From positions 496,001 through 560,000 of the forward strand of contig NZ_CALGPY010000005.1 in assembly GCF_937959485.1 (NCBI RefSeq): a stretch of 64,000 bases of DNA, in the 5' to 3' direction. Both the position numbers and the translations under genes were made by a program. Source of the DNA: an uncultured Campylobacter sp. (lineage in GTDB: Bacteria > Campylobacterota > Campylobacteria > Campylobacterales > Campylobacteraceae). The notes under the pieces were generated by a model. That model was not told the DNA's origin and searched no databases. It saw only the letters and a program-made list of their open reading frames with translations. This document shows positions 41,561 through 49,761 of this stretch, piece by piece; the first letter of the stretch is position 1, and each line of letters starts with the position of its first letter.

Positions 41561-42286
41561 CTATCTTTCGTAGAAGCCTGCTATGACATCTTTTGACTTC
41601 ATTTTATTTACGGGATCTTCTTTACCGTTCGTGATAAGTTTAAATTTATCAGACAGACTTACGCTTTTACCCTCATTTACGATAAAATTTAGCTCGATAG
41701 CAAGCTTTGATGATCCACCTTCTTTATGTCCGAAGCTCGCGTCCAACTGCTCTGTCGTTATTTGCGAGTAATAAACGGCTGCTTTTAAGCACTCCATAAT
41801 AAAGTCTATGTAGATTTCGGTATTGCTTTCTTTTAGTATCTCCCCTTTTAATTTGTCGTCGCAATCGACCGACTTCCATTCCTCCTCAAAAATTCTATTT
41901 TGCCTTTGATTTTTAAGTGTTTCTTGAAATTTAGCTTCGTTTAATTTGCAGTATTCTTTTGCCAGCTTAAACAAACCCTGCGCGTCGTAAGCCTTGCCCT
42001 CATAAAAAGTCATAACCCTTTTTAAAGATGAGTCTAACATCTCTTGTTTATATGATTTAAGCCTATGCTCTACATCCACGTCGCAGACCATCTTAACCGT
42101 CTTTAATCCGCCGTTTTCCTCTTTGCTCCAGGTGATATTTTTGCAGATTTTCGAGCCCTCAATCGCCGCGCCGATACTCATAGATTTAAAATCTGACAAG
42201 GTGTAGTTTTTGACAAGCTCCACATCGTTATCGCCGCATCCTGCAAAAATAAATGCCGCAAGCACAGCACCTAATGCGTATTTCAT
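41561..42286 (-). CDS. Lipoprotein of unknown function
   Basis: A 241-residue protein with a signal peptide and lipobox FAGC (Cys 17), so it is a lipid-anchored envelope protein. The mature part is polar and helical and contains further cysteines (SKICKN, VCDVD, EYCKLN, VDCDD, MECLK), some of which could form disulfides. I do not recognise the family. GGAGCGAGT lies before the ATG. Upstream is selC, downstream a convergent inverted repeat. It is oriented against trxB, so it is transcribed alone. Codon use looks more AT-rich than that of the neighbours. Confidence 0.7.
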   Translation of the reverse strand: MKYALGAVLAAFIFAGCGDNDVELVKNYTLSDFKSMSIGAAIEGSKICKNITWSKEENGGLKTVKMVCDVDVEHRLKSYKQEMLDSSLKRVMTFYEGKAYDAQGLFKLAKEYCKLNEAKFQETLKNQRQNRIFEEEWKSVDCDDKLKGEILKESNTEIYIDFIMECLKAAVYYSQITTEQLDASFGHKEGGSSKLAIELNFIVNEGKSVSLSDKFKLITNGKEDPVNKMKSKDVIAGFYER

Positions 42287-42437
42287 ACTCGCTCCTTCAA
42301 GAAAAGTTAACGAGCAATGCTACCCATCTCTGTTTAATAACGGATAAATTTAGAGCCGAAATTTGAGATAAATTCGCGAAGCACGTGGCTAAAAGCGCGA
42401 AAGATAAAATTTAAAGATGGAATTTTTAAAAGAATTC

Positions 42438-42534
42438 GGCGAGAGAGGGAGGGAATCGAACCCCCCGGAAAACGGTCAACCGCCCTCCTATCGGATTTGA
42501 AGTCCGCAGACGCCGCCAGGTCGCCATCCTCTCC
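42438..42534 (-). tRNA. selC: Selenocysteine tRNA, anticodon UCA
   Basis: On the minus strand the gene begins GGAGAGGATGGCGACC at 42534. The anticodon stem-loop CGGACTTCAAATCCG puts the UCA anticodon at 42498-42500. A long variable arm follows (GAGGGCGG to CCGTTTTCC region), and the T arm with TTCGATT ends the molecule at about 42438-42441, followed by GCC. A size of about 95 bases, the UCA anticodon and the extended variable arm are diagnostic of tRNA-Sec. The acceptor pairing is imperfect as I align it (GGAGAGG with CCTCTCT), so the ends are approximate. The 3' CCA is not encoded in full. Confidence 0.9.
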
Positions 42535-42562
42535 AAATGCGGGAATTATAGCGAGATAAAAT

Positions 42563-45361
42563 TTATTTAGCTTTAAAGAGGCTAAATTTTAAGCCCTTTC
42601 GGCTCATTATTAGCGACGGCAAGATTATGAGCGCGCCCAAAAGCAGCAGGCTCATCACCAGACATATCAGTAGCCCGAAGTAGATCGTAGGCCAGAAATT
42701 ACTCATCATCATCACGCTAAAGCCCAAAATGATCGCAAACGACGTATAATACATCGCGTATCCGATGCTTGCGTGGCTCGCTCGGATCGCCGCGGCCTCG
42801 TCGCCAAGGCGCGCAAACTCGCGCTTGTAGCGATAGATATAGTGGATGACATCGTCCACGCCGATACCGATGCTAATCGCCGCTATCGTAATACTCATGA
42901 TATCCAGCGGAATGCCCGCAACCCCCATGATGCCGAAGCAAGCGCAAAGCGGGATCAAATTTACGACGATCGCGATAAGTGCGTATGAAAACGAGCGAAA
43001 GATGATCACGAAAAGCACGAAAAGCACGAGCACGGTGATACCCAGGGTGTCTATCTGCGAGCTCATCAGGCTTTGAAGCATATTGTTGTAAAGCACCATT
43101 ATGCCGCTGATCTGTGCGCTTGCCTGCTCGCCCTCGAGCAAAGAATTTAGCCCGCTTTGCAGATCCTTTAGGAATTTCGCTCTGCGTAAGCGCGGATCGC
43201 TGTCTATCGTGCGGACGCTAAAGTGCGCTTCGTTCGCCTTGATATTTACAAAAGGTGAAAGCACCATCTCGCGGTAGTTTGCCGGCATTTCAGAGTAGAT
43301 TAGAGCAAGGCTTAGATCATCCAGATCGCGCCCTTGATTAATCTGATTGCCGAGCTTCAAAAGCGACGCAAGCGAGCTTACGTTGCCGATAAACTCGTGC
43401 CCCGTGACATTTTTATCCTTCAAAAAATTATCTATTTTGCTGATGATACGCATCTTTTCGGAGGTGAACCAATACTGCGGCTTGTTTTCGTTGGCGGCGT
43501 ATTCGGCTTCGAAATCGCCAAAATCGTCGCTCGCAGTGGAATTTTGCTCTAAATTTGTGGCATGGGTTTGATCTAAATTTACGGCGCCGCTTGGCTGTGC
43601 TGCCGCGACGAAGCTTTGCGCGATAAAATTTTGATCATTTAAATTTTGCGCCGCGGCAAGAGAACTTTGAGGTGCGGAATTTCCTGCAATAGAATTTTGC
43701 GCGATAGAATTTTGCTGAGTAGAATTTGCCGCAAAATTTCGCCCTGCGGGATTGGAATTTTCGCCACTCTTAAAATTTGCGCTGCCGCTTGCGGAATTTT
43801 CACTCCCGCTAGCAGTATCTGCGCCGCCTGTGCTTTTAAATTTAACGACGATATCAAGCGGGATCGTTCCGCCGAGATTTGTATCGATAACCTCCATACC
43901 TGCGCGGATATCGGTGCTTTTTTTGAAGTAGCCGATGAAGCTGTTTTCGACGCGCAGCTGCGAGATACCGTACAGCCCAAAGATCACCGCCGCAGCACAC
44001 ACTCCATAGACCGCGCCTCTGCTACGCAGCGCCGTTTCGGCGCACAAAAGGGTAAATTTAAAATGCTGCTCGAAGCTGCGGTTATTGTGCGTGCGCGGCA
44101 GAAGCGACATAACCGCGCCGAATACTCCAAACGCCGTAACTAGCGAGATACTGATGCCTACACTCATCATAATTCCCAGAGAAATTACGGGTTTTATATC
44201 GCAAAAAATTAGCGACATAAAGCCGATAACGGTCGTAAAGATCGCGAAAAAGCAGGGTCTTGCGCGCTCGCGCAGCACCGCATAAACGAGCTGGCGCTGC
44301 GAAAAGGCGTGAAAGCGCGCGCTAAACTCGCGGTAGGCGACGATTAGGTGGATACAGACCGAAACCGTGATGATGAGCTGAAGCGCTATGAAATTTGAGC
44401 TAATCACCGTGACCTCAAAGCTCAAAAAGCCGAATAATCCCGCTGCGAGCACGACCGAATACGCGCAGATGATAAGCGGCAGCAGGATAAATTTCGCCTG
44501 TCTAAAAAAGAGCCAAAAGCAAGCTAGCAGAAGCACCAAGGCGCCGAGTCCGTAGGTCGCCAGATCCGAGCGGACGTAGCCCACCATATCGTCTGCGATC
44601 ATATTCAGTCCGCCTAGAAACAATCGGTCGCCCGCAAATTCCTTCTCAAAGCCTGCGATCAGCGTGCGCAAAGCCATGATATCGCGATGATCCTTTTCAC
44701 GTAGCTCGTCGCGGTAGGATTTAAAATTTTGCTCCGCAACTTTAAGTGCGTCTTTGAGCTGTGAAATTTGAGTTTTAGAGTGGTTGGCCTCGTGCTCTGC
44801 TTGCTCTAGAGCGCTTTTGGCTCCGTCTCTTAGGCGCAAAAGCTCCTCGTAGCGGGTCTGCGGCTTTAAATTTATCAAAATTGCAGTAGTGCGAAAATCG
44901 GCGCTTACTAAATTTGATGCGTAAAAGGGGCTTGTGGCAAACTCGCGCCTAGCCGCGGTTAAATTTACGTCCGCGTCGGTAAGAGTGGGTATGTGCTTAA
45001 GCAGCTCGCTCATGCCGCCACCTTTGTTTAGCAAAAGCGGCACATTCGTGATGTCCGTGACGCTAGCGACGAAATCAAGCTTGGAAAAAGCCACATCCAT
45101 CTGCTCTATTTTGCGGATCGTCTCGGGCGCTAAAAGATCGCCTGCGGGAGTGTATGCAAGCACCAAGAAATTCGGCGTTTCGTAGCGCTTGGATACTTCG
45201 CGCCAAATTTGAAGGTCTTTGTCATTATCTAGCAGAAGTGTCTGGCTCGAAGCGTCGATCTCGAGCTTTGTGGAGTAATATCCGAAAAAGAGCGCCAGCA
45301 CCGTAAACAGCGCGAGCGTGATTTTCGGAAACGCGACGATTAAGCGAAAAATTTTTTTCAA
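42563..45361 (-). CDS. RND-family lipid/efflux transporter with a low-complexity insertion
   Basis: A 932-residue MMPL/RND-type inner-membrane protein. Helix 1 is at about 8-26 (FPKITLALFTVLALFFGYY), with a large periplasmic loop, then two blocks of five to six helices (about 250-440 and 765-925). The proton-relay acidic residues are present in the second block (GVDDVIHY). A low-complexity segment at about 510-625, rich in Asn, Ser, Ala and Gln, sits in the second periplasmic loop. It is followed by mlaC and mlaA in the same transcript, so it probably energises lipid movement between membranes instead of MlaFEDB. The order matches Cj1373-Cj1371 of C. jejuni, from memory. Confidence 0.85.
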   Translation of the reverse strand: MKKIFRLIVAFPKITLALFTVLALFFGYYSTKLEIDASSQTLLLDNDKDLQIWREVSKRYETPNFLVLAYTPAGDLLAPETIRKIEQMDVAFSKLDFVASVTDITNVPLLLNKGGGMSELLKHIPTLTDADVNLTAARREFATSPFYASNLVSADFRTTAILINLKPQTRYEELLRLRDGAKSALEQAEHEANHSKTQISQLKDALKVAEQNFKSYRDELREKDHRDIMALRTLIAGFEKEFAGDRLFLGGLNMIADDMVGYVRSDLATYGLGALVLLLACFWLFFRQAKFILLPLIICAYSVVLAAGLFGFLSFEVTVISSNFIALQLIITVSVCIHLIVAYREFSARFHAFSQRQLVYAVLRERARPCFFAIFTTVIGFMSLIFCDIKPVISLGIMMSVGISISLVTAFGVFGAVMSLLPRTHNNRSFEQHFKFTLLCAETALRSRGAVYGVCAAAVIFGLYGISQLRVENSFIGYFKKSTDIRAGMEVIDTNLGGTIPLDIVVKFKSTGGADTASGSENSASGSANFKSGENSNPAGRNFAANSTQQNSIAQNSIAGNSAPQSSLAAAQNLNDQNFIAQSFVAAAQPSGAVNLDQTHATNLEQNSTASDDFGDFEAEYAANENKPQYWFTSEKMRIISKIDNFLKDKNVTGHEFIGNVSSLASLLKLGNQINQGRDLDDLSLALIYSEMPANYREMVLSPFVNIKANEAHFSVRTIDSDPRLRRAKFLKDLQSGLNSLLEGEQASAQISGIMVLYNNMLQSLMSSQIDTLGITVLVLFVLFVIIFRSFSYALIAIVVNLIPLCACFGIMGVAGIPLDIMSITIAAISIGIGVDDVIHYIYRYKREFARLGDEAAAIRASHASIGYAMYYTSFAIILGFSVMMMSNFWPTIYFGLLICLVMSLLLLGALIILPSLIMSRKGLKFSLFKAK

Positions 45362-45385
45362 ATACCGCTCTTTTTGAGTGCGCCG

Positions 45386-45970
45386 CTATTCGCCGCTATT
45401 GATGACGGTGGAATTTAGCCGCTTTATGAGCTCGTCAAAGCCCAAGCTTTGCGTTACGTCGCCTAGCTGCGAGCGGTAGGTTTGGATTAAGCTAACGCCC
45501 ACTATATCGACATCGTAGATACGCCAATCAGAGCCGGTAGGATAAAATTTAAAATCTATGTCGTAGTTTTTCTGCTCGCCGATGACCTGTGTTTTTAGCA
45601 CGCGGCGCTTATCGCTCGGGCTTTGTTTGCTAAGCACCTTCATATCCTGATCGGTATAAAGCGAAAGCTTTTCGATAAAGGAGCGCTTTAGATGCGCCTC
45701 GAAGGCCTTATTAAATTCCGCGATCTGCGCGGGGCTAAGGCTCGCGTAATGCTTGGCAAGGGATAGCTTTGCCATCATCTTATAATCAAAATAGCCGTCA
45801 AAAAGTGCAAAAATTTTCGCTGGCTTTGCGTCTTTGGGGGTGCTGCTTCGCATAATGTTTACGGCTTCGGCGACCTTTTGGCTCATCACCGGCTCGATAT
45901 CCGCATCGCTAATAGCGTGCGCCGAAATCAAAAGCGCTCCGCAAAGCGCTAGAACTTTTAAAATTTTCAT
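45386..45970 (-). CDS. MlaC-family periplasmic phospholipid carrier
   Basis: A 194-residue protein with a signal peptide (MKILKVLALCGALLISAHA) and the MlaC/Ttg2D fold. The helices KIFALFDGYFDYKMMAKLSL and LSPAQIAEFNKAFEAHLKRSFIEKL lead into strands WRIYDVDIVGVSLIQTYRSQ, the family hallmark. In other bacteria MlaC shuttles phospholipids between MlaA in the outer membrane and an inner-membrane complex; here the partner is the RND protein. Lies 24 bases before that gene and 2 bases after mlaA, all minus strand, so a single operon is likely. Confidence 0.88.
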   Translation of the reverse strand: MKILKVLALCGALLISAHAISDADIEPVMSQKVAEAVNIMRSSTPKDAKPAKIFALFDGYFDYKMMAKLSLAKHYASLSPAQIAEFNKAFEAHLKRSFIEKLSLYTDQDMKVLSKQSPSDKRRVLKTQVIGEQKNYDIDFKFYPTGSDWRIYDVDIVGVSLIQTYRSQLGDVTQSLGFDELIKRLNSTVINSGE

Positions 45971-45972
45971 TG

Positions 45973-46692
45973 TTATTCCTTTATTAGTTTCTCGCGATTT
46001 TGCTCGTAAGCATCGCGTAAAAATGGATACAGATCCACCGCATCTTTGGTCATTTTTTCATAAAATTTAGGATCGCGCGAGTAGTCGTTAAATATTCTAA
46101 ATCCATTGACGGAGTTTCGCACCGTGCCATCTTTAATATAATTTATCGGGTTTGAAAAATAATCTCCGACAAGTCCCGCTGTATCGCGTAGATTGCTTTG
46201 TCCTAAGATCGGCCAGACGATGTGAGGACCTGCCGGCACGCCCCAATACCCGAGTGTCTGCCCGAAATCCTCGTCGTGGCGTGGAATTCCGTAGTATTTG
46301 CCCGCCATATCGTTAAGCCCGCCGAAGCCGACGGTCGAATTGATCAAAAACCGCTTCGTCTCGTCCCAAGAATTTTCAAATTTACCCTGCAGCAGGTTGT
46401 TTACGAGCCTCATCGGATATAAAATATTATAGAAAAAATTTGAAAACGCGCCCTGGATCGGATCGGGCATTACGTAATCGTAGCCGCTGGCTACGGGGGT
46501 TAATATGTATGAGTAAAATACGTCGTTAAAGCTCGTCATTACGCGGTTATAGCCGCTAAGCGGATCGAAAACCTCGCGCTGCGCGAACTCCTCATCAAAA
46601 CCATCCGTATCGCTAGGCGCTACGTCTTGCTTTTGCGAGCAACCGCAGAGTGCCAATGCCGCGGCTAAGAATATAATTTTTATAAATTTCAA
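45973..46692 (-). CDS. mlaA: MlaA (VacJ) outer-membrane lipoprotein
   Basis: A 239-residue lipoprotein that removes phospholipids from the outer leaflet in the Mla system. The lipobox is ALCGC (Cys at about 18). MlaA blocks are FDPLSGYNRVMTSFNDVFYSY, FFYNILYPMRLVNNLLQGKFE, NSTVGFGGLNDMAGKYYGI and DFGQTLGYWGVPAGPHIVWPILGQSNLRD. The start is TTG at 46692-46690 with AGAAGGG 8-10 bases upstream; no ATG occurs before the signal peptide. It leads a three-gene operon with mlaC and the RND gene. A TAAAAT -10 candidate is at 46725-46730. Confidence 0.93.
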   Translation of the reverse strand: MKFIKIIFLAAALALCGCSQKQDVAPSDTDGFDEEFAQREVFDPLSGYNRVMTSFNDVFYSYILTPVASGYDYVMPDPIQGAFSNFFYNILYPMRLVNNLLQGKFENSWDETKRFLINSTVGFGGLNDMAGKYYGIPRHDEDFGQTLGYWGVPAGPHIVWPILGQSNLRDTAGLVGDYFSNPINYIKDGTVRNSVNGFRIFNDYSRDPKFYEKMTKDAVDLYPFLRDAYEQNREKLIKE

Positions 46693-46724
46693 AATGTGAC
46701 CCTTCTTTATAAATCAAAGTGGCG

Positions 46725-46730
46725 ATTTTA
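46725..46730 (-). promoter_or_regulatory. Probable -10 box TAAAAT for mlaA-mlaC-RND
   Basis: On the minus strand TTGTAAAATCGCC lies about 32 bases before the TTG start of mlaA. It is the only promoter-like element found before the three-gene run. Confidence 0.45.
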
Positions 46731-46839
46731 CAAGTTTAAAGAAATTTTGTCAATAAAGGTAAAATTTCATATAGAATTTCCCTCTTTATATCGCAGAATA
46801 AAGCCTGCAGCTCTTTAAGAAATATATCAGAGGATATAT

Positions 46840-46847
46840 TATAAAAT
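46840..46847 (+). promoter_or_regulatory. Probable -10 region TATAAAAT for modE
   Basis: GATATATTATAAAATCAC lies 30 bases before the preferred modE ATG at 46877. The A/T-rich window may also be the binding site of a regulator, but no symmetric operator is clear. Confidence 0.4.
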
Positions 46848-46876
46848 CACGTGAAAGTAAATAAGAAAGGATGAAA

Positions 46877-47665
46877 ATGGACGCAAAATTTGCTTTGGAA
46901 TTCCTGCTTGGCAACAAAGCATCGCTTTTAGCCAAACACATTAAGCTGCTTAAGGCCGTAGATGAGACTAAAAGCATTACAAAGGCCGCAGAGATCGTAG
47001 GAGTGTCGTATAAAAACGGCTGGGACGCGCTAAATTTAATCAACAATGCGAGCAAAAAACCCCTCATCGTCCGCACTCAAGGCACAAAGAAAAATAGCGG
47101 CTCGGAGCTCACTCCATACGCTCACAAGCTGATTCGCGCTTATGATGCTATCAGCCACGCGGGCGAGACGTTTTTGAGTGAAATTTTAAAGCTTGACGAG
47201 ATTACAGAAGAGAGTCTTTTAAGCCTGGAGAAGATCGGTATGAAGCTTTCTGCACGCAATCAGCTAAGCGTTGAGATTACGGATGTTCAAATAGGCGCTG
47301 TAAATTCTCAAATCACGGCTAAGCTCGCAGGTGGCGAAATTTTATGCGCGACGGTAACCGTAGAGAGCGAAAAGAATTTAGGGCTGAAGGCTGGCAAGGA
47401 TGTGCTGTTTTTATTCAAAGCTCCAAGCGTCATCATCGCTAAAGGAAGCTTGGAGAAGCTAAAACTTAGTACGGCGAATCAAATCAAGGGCACGATTAGC
47501 GAGGTCAAAATCGGCGCGGTAAACGCAGAGATCTGTCTAGGCACAAGCTCGCATCAAAACATCACCGCGATCATCACGCGAGAATCTGCCACCGCGATGG
47601 CTCTAGGAGTAGGAGATGAAGTAACGGCGATCATCGAGCCTAGCGAGATCATTATTGGCGCGTAA
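46877..47665 (+). CDS. modE: ModE-type molybdate/tungstate-responsive regulator
   Basis: A 262-residue regulator that binds oxyanions and usually represses mod genes. An N-terminal winged helix-turn-helix (about 15-85, VDETKSITKAAEIVGVSYKNGWDAL) is followed by two Mop/TOBE domains. These share NQLSVEITDVQIGAVNSQI and NQIKGTISEVKIGAVNAEI, at about 130 and 200, each with a GDEV/GKDV type metal-site end. ATG 46877 is preferred to 46871 because AAGG is six bases before it and zero before the other. It is upstream of modA, on the same strand. Control of the mod genes by it is inferred. Confidence 0.9.
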   Translation: MDAKFALEFLLGNKASLLAKHIKLLKAVDETKSITKAAEIVGVSYKNGWDALNLINNASKKPLIVRTQGTKKNSGSELTPYAHKLIRAYDAISHAGETFLSEILKLDEITEESLLSLEKIGMKLSARNQLSVEITDVQIGAVNSQITAKLAGGEILCATVTVESEKNLGLKAGKDVLFLFKAPSVIIAKGSLEKLKLSTANQIKGTISEVKIGAVNAEICLGTSSHQNITAIITRESATAMALGVGDEVTAIIEPSEIIIGA

Positions 47666-47724
47666 TAGGGTGAAATTGGGTGCGCAAAATTTTAAAATTT
47701 AAGGCGTAAATTTAAAATTTTAGA

Positions 47725-47730
47725 TACAAT
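47725..47730 (+). promoter_or_regulatory. Probable -10 box TACAAT for modA
   Basis: TTAGATACAATTC lies 37 bases before the modA ATG. A short TCGG-CCGA hairpin (47738-47751) sits in the leader. No Mo-cofactor riboswitch-like structure is apparent; the leader is too short. Confidence 0.5.
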
Positions 47731-47766
47731 TCAATTCTCGGTGAGAGCCGAAACGAAAGGCATAAA

Positions 47767-48534
47767 ATGAAGTTGAAAGCGGTGCTTTTAGGAATTTTAA
47801 CGGCAGGCGCGCTAAGCGCTGGAGAGGTCAGCGTAGCAGCCGCTGCGAACACGACGTATGCGTTTGACGAGATCAAGGCAGAATTTGCCAAGCTGCATCC
47901 GCAAACCACGCTAAACGTGAGCTTGGGCGCAAGCGGAGCGCTTAGCACGCAGATCAAAAACGGTGCGCCGTTTGATATTTTTATGGCGGCGGATATGAAA
48001 TTTGCAGACGATCTGCATAAAGAGGGCTTTGCGACGGCGCCTGCCAAAACCTACGCAAAGGGCAAGGTCGCGATGTTTAGCGTGCGCGGCGTAGATCTTA
48101 GCAAAGGGCTTGAAGCTTTAAAAGCCCCTAGCGTCAAAACGATTTCGATAGCAAATCCAAAGACCGCTCCTTACGGCACCGCAAGCGTGGAGGCCTTCCA
48201 AAAAGCGGGAGTTTACGATGAGATTAAAGGCAAAATCGTAGAAGCAAAATCGATCGGCGAGGCTCTTTCGCAAGCGCTTAAAGCGTCCGACGTCGGCTTT
48301 ATCGCAGCTAGCGCGATGTATGCGCCTAAGATGGCAAAGGACGGCTGCAACGGCAAGCCTTGCAAGCAGGGCGAAAATTTCGTCTTGGTCGACACCAGCC
48401 TCTACGAGCCGATAGCCCAGGGCATGGTCGTGCTAAATCGCGCCAAAGACAATGCCGAAGCCAAGGCGTTTTATGATTTTATTCTAAGCGATAAGGGTAG
48501 GGCGATCTTTGCTAAATACGGATACGAGTTTTAA
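47767..48534 (+). CDS. modA: Molybdate/tungstate-binding protein ModA
   Basis: The periplasmic binding protein of the Mod ABC transporter. The 255 residues begin with a signal peptide (MKLKAVLLGILTAGALSAG). Its oxyanion site is visible in VAAAANTTYAFDEIKAEF, SLGASGALSTQIKNGAPFDIFMAADM and NPKTAPYGTASVEAF. A C-terminal pair of cysteines (DGCNGKPCKQG) may be a disulfide. Molybdate is the default substrate; tungstate cannot be excluded. AAAGGC precedes the ATG. Overlaps the TOBE gene by one base. Confidence 0.94.
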   Translation: MKLKAVLLGILTAGALSAGEVSVAAAANTTYAFDEIKAEFAKLHPQTTLNVSLGASGALSTQIKNGAPFDIFMAADMKFADDLHKEGFATAPAKTYAKGKVAMFSVRGVDLSKGLEALKAPSVKTISIANPKTAPYGTASVEAFQKAGVYDEIKGKIVEAKSIGEALSQALKASDVGFIAASAMYAPKMAKDGCNGKPCKQGENFVLVDTSLYEPIAQGMVVLNRAKDNAEAKAFYDFILSDKGRAIFAKYGYEF

Positions 48535-48926
48535 TGATTAGAGCGAGAATCAACGAAATTTTACAAAAAGACGGCATCCATTCTGTAGGATTTATCGCAG
48601 GCGGCATCAAGCTACGTGGCGTATTTCTGCAGCTAAGTAGCGAGCTTAAGGTGGGCAGCGAAGTTTACGTGGGCTTTAAAAGCACCGATGTGCTTTTATC
48701 TCGCGAAGCCCTAAGTGGTGTATCTAGCGAAAATGAAATTCACGGCAAGATTACGAGCCTAAGCTTGGGTGAAATTCTATGCACGCTCAGGTTTGAAGGC
48801 AAGATAAGCTTTGATGTGCTCATTAGCGCGCATTGCGCGCAGGAGCTTGCTTTACGCGAGGGCGACGAGGTTTTCGCATACATTAGCGCCACTGCGATAT
48901 ATATAGAAAAATATGATAACGATTGA
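48534..48926 (+). CDS. TOBE/Mop-domain oxyanion-binding protein
   Basis: A 130-residue protein lying between modA and modC. It contains two related repeats: the second has EIHGKITSLSLGEILCTLRFEGK and LREGDEVFAYISATAIYIEK, a clear Mop-like strand pattern; the first (RARINEILQKDGIHSV, LKVGSEVYVGFKSTDVLL) is more divergent. Cytosolic molybdate storage or sensing is the likely role. The gene position resembles that of Cj0302c next to C. jejuni mod genes, from memory. Starts at ATG 48534 on the modA stop and overlaps modC by 14 bases. Confidence 0.85.
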   Translation: MIRARINEILQKDGIHSVGFIAGGIKLRGVFLQLSSELKVGSEVYVGFKSTDVLLSREALSGVSSENEIHGKITSLSLGEILCTLRFEGKISFDVLISAHCAQELALREGDEVFAYISATAIYIEKYDND

Positions 48927-49761
48927 TTGTAAGAAAAAAATCAGTGATGATTTCTCGATTGATGCTCGCTTAGAGATTAACAAAGGCTCGTTTGTATGCC
49001 TATATGGGCGCAGTGGCAGCGGTAAGACTACACTGTTGCGCATTTTAGCGGGATTTTTGCGCGCAGATAGCGGTAGCATAAAAGACGGCGATCGCGTTCT
49101 TCAAGAAGGCAATGAGTTCTTAAGTGCAGGCAAGCGCAGGATCGGCTTTTTGTTTCAAGACTACGCACTTTTTGAGAATATGAGCGTGACGGGCAATCTA
49201 CTTTTTGCCAGAAACGATCCGCAAAAAGCTGCGATGCTGCTTGAAATTTTAGAGCTTAGCGAGTTTGCGAAATCCGGCGTCGAGGGTCTTAGTGGCGGGC
49301 AGAAACAGCGCGTGGCACTTGCCCGCGCACTGATGCAAGAGCCTGAAATTTTGCTACTTGACGAGCCGCTTTCGGCGCTTGATTTTACGATGCGCGAAAA
49401 AATCCAAGAGTATTTGCTAAAGATCCACGAGCAGTTTCATCAGACCGTGATTTTGGTAAGCCACGACGTAAGCGAGATCTATAGGCTTTGCAAGCGAGTT
49501 TATGAGATGAAGGACGGCAGAATCGTCCGCTCCGGTACGCCGGAGGAAATTTTTCTTAAAACTAGCGGCTCGCAGAAGTTTTCTTTCGCGGGCAAGATCG
49601 TCGATTTGCAAGCACGCGACGGGGTCAAAGTGGCTGTCGTAGCGATCGGCAGCCAGCTGTGCGAAGTGGTGCTAAGCAATGCAGAAGCCGAGGGTTTGCA
49701 AGTAGGCGACGAGGTCAAAGCGGGTGCCAAAGCTTTTAATATCACTCTGCGTAAAATTTAA
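48913..49761 (+). CDS. modC: Molybdate ABC transporter ATPase ModC
   Basis: The ATP-binding subunit of the molybdate importer. The 282 residues have a Walker A GRSGSGKTTLLR, Q-loop in FLFQDYALF, signature LSGGQKQRVALARAL, Walker B EILLLDEPLSALD and H-loop LVSHDVSEI. A C-terminal TOBE domain (from SFAGKIVDLQARDGV to the end) gives regulation by molybdate. It overlaps the TOBE gene by 14 bases. The permease modB follows only after a 980-base gap, an unusual break in the operon. Confidence 0.94.
   Translation: MITIDCKKKISDDFSIDARLEINKGSFVCLYGRSGSGKTTLLRILAGFLRADSGSIKDGDRVLQEGNEFLSAGKRRIGFLFQDYALFENMSVTGNLLFARNDPQKAAMLLEILELSEFAKSGVEGLSGGQKQRVALARALMQEPEILLLDEPLSALDFTMREKIQEYLLKIHEQFHQTVILVSHDVSEIYRLCKRVYEMKDGRIVRSGTPEEIFLKTSGSQKFSFAGKIVDLQARDGVKVAVVAIGSQLCEVVLSNAEAEGLQVGDEVKAGAKAFNITLRKI

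Noticed and set aside
47738..47751. Small hairpin in the modA leader as a riboswitch
   Set aside because: Only a four-pair stem; far too small for a molybdenum-cofactor riboswitch.
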